Made by a program: the position numbers and the translations under genes | Notes under the pieces: generated by a model | Told to the model about the DNA's origin: nothing | The model's input: only the letters and a program-made list of their open reading frames with translations | Databases searched by the model: none | Part shown: one piece after another, positions 6,084 through 7,885 of the stretch | Layout: each line of letters starts with the position of its first letter | How positions within the stretch are numbered: position 1 is the first letter of the stretch | From: Pseudomonadota bacterium | GTDB taxonomy: Bacteria; Desulfobacterota; Syntrophia; Syntrophales; JADFWA01 | Reading direction: 5' to 3' | DNA length: 7,885 nt | NCBI GenBank assembly: GCA_030596145.1 | Contig: JAUVKS010000078.1 | Span: 1-7,885 of the forward strand

Positions 6084-6368
6084 ATGAAAAGAAGGTTTCT
6101 TGGAATAGCTATCTGTTTTATGGCTCTAATTTTCGTGCTAACTCTCATCCCGGCTTACTCAGCAGCCCAGGACAACAAAATCAACATCAATACCGCTGGC
6201 TTAGAAGAACTAGTCAAACTTGAAAAGATAGGGGCTGTATACGCCAAACGCATCATCAAATATCGCGATAAACATGGTCCATTCGAAAAGATTGAAGATC
6301 TGATGAAGGTCAAGGGTATCGGTAAGATAACTTTTGCTGCCATCAAAAATAAAATTACCGTTCGTTAA
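6084..6368 (+). CDS. Secreted ComEA-like helix-hairpin-helix protein
   Basis: A 94-residue protein with a Sec-type signal peptide (K2-R4, hydrophobic core about 6-23, likely cleavage after AYSAA near residue 28). The remainder is almost entirely one ComEA-type double helix-hairpin-helix domain: ININTAGLEELVKLEKIG (33-50), AKRIIKYRDKHGPFEKIEDL (54-73) and KVKGIGKITFAAIKNKI (75-91). Such domains bind double-stranded DNA without sequence preference. ComEA captures incoming DNA in the periplasm during transformation, and very short versions like this resemble periplasmic ComEA of Gram-negative bacteria. The first hairpin is atypical, LEKIG where LPGIG is usual. No other competence gene (comEC, pilus genes) is in the window, so DNA uptake is plausible but unproven. 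It has its own promoter and strong GGAGGAGG site. Confidence 0.9.
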   Translation: MKRRFLGIAICFMALIFVLTLIPAYSAAQDNKININTAGLEELVKLEKIGAVYAKRIIKYRDKHGPFEKIEDLMKVKGIGKITFAAIKNKITVR

Positions 6369-6401
6369 AGCCGCACCCAAATTGAAACCCTTTAAACCAC
6401 T

Positions 6402-6429
6402 CCCCGTCTCCTCCAGCCAAGAAACGGGG
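6402..6429. terminator. Terminator-like hairpin between convergent genes
   Basis: CCCCGTCTC (6402-6410) pairs with GAAACGGGG (6421-6429) with one mismatch and a 10-base loop. It lies between the plus-strand ComEA-like gene (ends 6368) and the minus-strand LytM gene (ends 6456), so it could serve both. The downstream T tracts are poor on both strands, so efficiency is doubtful. Confidence 0.45.
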
Positions 6430-6455
6430 TTACCTATTTAAATCGCTGGGCACCT

Positions 6456-7256
6456 CTATTTCCTGCTCGGAAGGAAAAAAAGAGGATTTCTGGCCTTGTT
6501 CTTGCGCCGGATTTCGAAGTAAAGATAAGGTTTGCTGTTGTTTTCCGGTTTCCCCAAGAGTGCAATCTGCTGTCCCTTCTTAACAGAATCTCCTACTTTC
6601 ACCTTTCTACTCTTAAGATAGGCATAAACCGTCGCATAGCTGTCTCTATGTTTTATTATAATTGTATTTCCATAATATCTCAGTAGGGAGGAGTGGATCA
6701 CCGTTCCACTCGCCGCAGCTACAACAGGTTTCCCCTCCCTTGCGGCTATGTTGATTCCGTTATATTTCATATCGTTTGGCTGAATACCAAACCTTGAAAC
6801 TACCTTACCTTTTACGGGCCATATAAAACGCTTCCTGTCAAAGCTGAGCTTCGTACGCTGCTTGGTTTTCTGCTTTGTTCTGTAAACCTTTTTGCTCGTT
6901 ATATCCCGTTTAGCCGGCGTCTTTTTCTTCGTGGAACTTATCGTATTCTTTGTGGGAATTACCTTCTGTTCGAGAGGCGGTTTTGATATCATAACAGGAA
7001 TGTCAATATCTATGACTCGCTCAGCACCAGGGATAAAGATAACACTGTCAACCTCTATAAGAGTAAGATCTGTTATATTGTTTATCTCAGCCAGATCCTG
7101 GATATCGATATTATATGATCGAGCTATCCTCCAGAAAGTCTCACCGCTCTTTACGCAATGGTACACCCCCTTTACCCGCACTGATTCCTTAAAATGTACC
7201 GCACAGGCAGAAATGAACAGAATTATCAGTAAAAGTAATAATGTCTTTTTTCGCAA
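6456..7256 (-). CDS. NlpD-like LysM-LytM lipoprotein, degenerate peptidase domain
   Basis: A 266-residue predicted lipoprotein, probably an activator of cell-wall amidases during division. The start is TTG 7256, with GGAG nine bases upstream; it gives a clean type II signal peptide (RKK, ten hydrophobic residues, lipobox ISAC, C18). The frame is open back to a TTG at 7304, but that would bury the signal. One LysM domain (about 32-77, HCVKSGETFWRIARSYNI) binds peptidoglycan. A Lys/Thr-rich linker (about 78-142) leads to a LytM/M23 domain (144-266). Every zinc or catalytic position is changed: HxGID is Y165-N-G-I-N169, the YAHL histidine is Y213, and HLHFE is Y244-L-Y246-FE. The fold motifs GNTIIIKH and NPLFFLPSRK remain, much as in E. 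coli NlpD, which also lacks peptidase activity. It follows the YqaA-like gene by 34 bases, probably one operon. Confidence 0.9.
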   Translation of the reverse strand: MRKKTLLLLLIILFISACAVHFKESVRVKGVYHCVKSGETFWRIARSYNIDIQDLAEINNITDLTLIEVDSVIFIPGAERVIDIDIPVMISKPPLEQKVIPTKNTISSTKKKTPAKRDITSKKVYRTKQKTKQRTKLSFDRKRFIWPVKGKVVSRFGIQPNDMKYNGINIAAREGKPVVAAASGTVIHSSLLRYYGNTIIIKHRDSYATVYAYLKSRKVKVGDSVKKGQQIALLGKPENNSKPYLYFEIRRKNKARNPLFFLPSRK

Positions 7257-7290
7257 GATGTCTTGCTCCGTGAAACAAAGCTCCCATTCA

Positions 7291-7875
7291 TTAATAGAAA
7301 CCAATCAATATAAATCCACCGACGAGGAGCAGTACAAAGATCACTGCGAGGATATTAAAATACCTGTCTATAAATGATCTTATCTGTGCCCCGAACATAT
7401 ATATCAATCCCCCTACAATAAAAAACCTCGCTGACCTGCTAACGACAGAAGCCAGCAGAAACACGGGAAAGTTTATCTTGAACGCCCCCGCCGAAATCGT
7501 AAAAACCTTATAAGGTATAGGTGTAAACCCGGCTATTCCCACTGCCCATGCATTATACCGATTATAAAATTCGGCTACACTTTCGTATTTTTCCGTCAAC
7601 CCATAGAAATTCAAAATGCCAAAACCGATGATTTCCATAAATTGATATCCGATTACATATCCAAATATGCCTCCAAGTACAGATCCCACCGAACATATCA
7701 AGGAATACCGGAAAGCTTTCGAGGGGATCGATACCGCTAGTGCAATGAGAAGAACATCGGGGGGTACCGGGAAAAAACTTGATTCTGCAAAGGCAAGCAA
7801 AAAAAGCGCCCATGAACCATATGGAGTCTCGGCCCAGTGAAGAACCCAATCATATAATTTTCTTAATTTCCCCAC
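7291..7875 (-). CDS. YqaA/DedA-type (VTT domain) inner-membrane protein
   Basis: A 194-residue integral membrane protein of the SNARE-associated/VTT superfamily, YqaA branch. Hydrophobic segments lie at about 22-48, 56-77, 108-130, 136-160 and 172-192. The conserved block LAFAESSFFPVPPDVLLIAL (27-46), with an acidic residue and proline-rich re-entrant turn, is followed by GSVLGGIFGYVIG (64-76) and GFTPIPYKVFTISAGAF (116-132), the YqaA version of the DedA arginine-containing loop. DedA-family members affect membrane homeostasis and some move lipid carriers; this branch has no settled substrate. The GTG start has GGGAG (7881-7885) five bases upstream. The frame stays open to the window edge, so a longer form cannot be excluded. 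The gene sits directly before the NlpD-like gene, and the upstream operon part is outside the window. Confidence 0.88.
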   Translation of the reverse strand: MGKLRKLYDWVLHWAETPYGSWALFLLAFAESSFFPVPPDVLLIALAVSIPSKAFRYSLICSVGSVLGGIFGYVIGYQFMEIIGFGILNFYGLTEKYESVAEFYNRYNAWAVGIAGFTPIPYKVFTISAGAFKINFPVFLLASVVSRSARFFIVGGLIYMFGAQIRSFIDRYFNILAVIFVLLLVGGFILIGFY

Positions 7876-7885
7876 CCATACTCCC

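Noticed and set aside
6892..7377. 161-codon plus-strand open frame opposite the LytM and YqaA-like genes
   Set aside because: It is antisense to two well-supported genes and crosses their junction, with no recognisable domain.
7562..7849. 95-codon minus-strand frame inside the YqaA-like gene
   Set aside because: It is an alternative frame within a gene whose own frame shows the full family motif pattern.

Overview
The window reads as ordinary chromosome from a Gram-negative anaerobe. It most resembles an uncultured or syntrophic Desulfobacterota (old Deltaproteobacteria), which is an inference. The support is the gene order carD / PIN-TRAM membrane protein / ispD / ispF / aminoacyl-tRNA synthetase, as remembered from that group, plus a LysM-LytM (NlpD-type) lipoprotein beside a YqaA-type membrane protein and a radical SAM enzyme with an anaerobe-type cysteine motif. 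Base composition looks moderate, around 45% GC by eye. Nine genes are well supported. I see no phage, IS element, CRISPR array, tRNA or rRNA.

Layout. Positions 1-152 are non-coding and end in a strong intrinsic terminator for the minus strand. From 4666 down to 153, all on the minus strand, lie a near-consensus promoter, carD, a membrane-anchored PIN-TRAM protein, ispD, ispF and gltX. This joins an RNA-polymerase-binding global regulator to a putative RNA-binding nuclease, two consecutive-pathway enzymes of MEP isoprenoid synthesis, and glutamyl-tRNA synthetase. Behind carD's promoter is a minus-strand radical SAM enzyme of unknown substrate (4735-5883) with its own promoter. It is divergent from a small secreted ComEA-like helix-hairpin-helix protein on the plus strand (6084-6368). 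That gene converges on a minus-strand pair: a YqaA/DedA-family membrane protein (7291-7875) followed by a LysM-LytM lipoprotein with a fully degenerate LytM site (6456-7256), probably an amidase activator rather than a peptidase.

The unusual signals are mostly structural. An 87-bp block of seven-base repeats, folding on itself through a perfect 25-bp inverted repeat, has replaced the 3' end of ispD and supplies its last codons and stop. An intrinsic terminator lies between the PIN-TRAM gene and ispD, inside what otherwise looks like one operon. The PIN-TRAM gene has an ideal Shine-Dalgarno sequence but no ATG, GTG or TTG at the right distance, suggesting a CTG or ATT start. I do not see a convincing new multi-gene system here.
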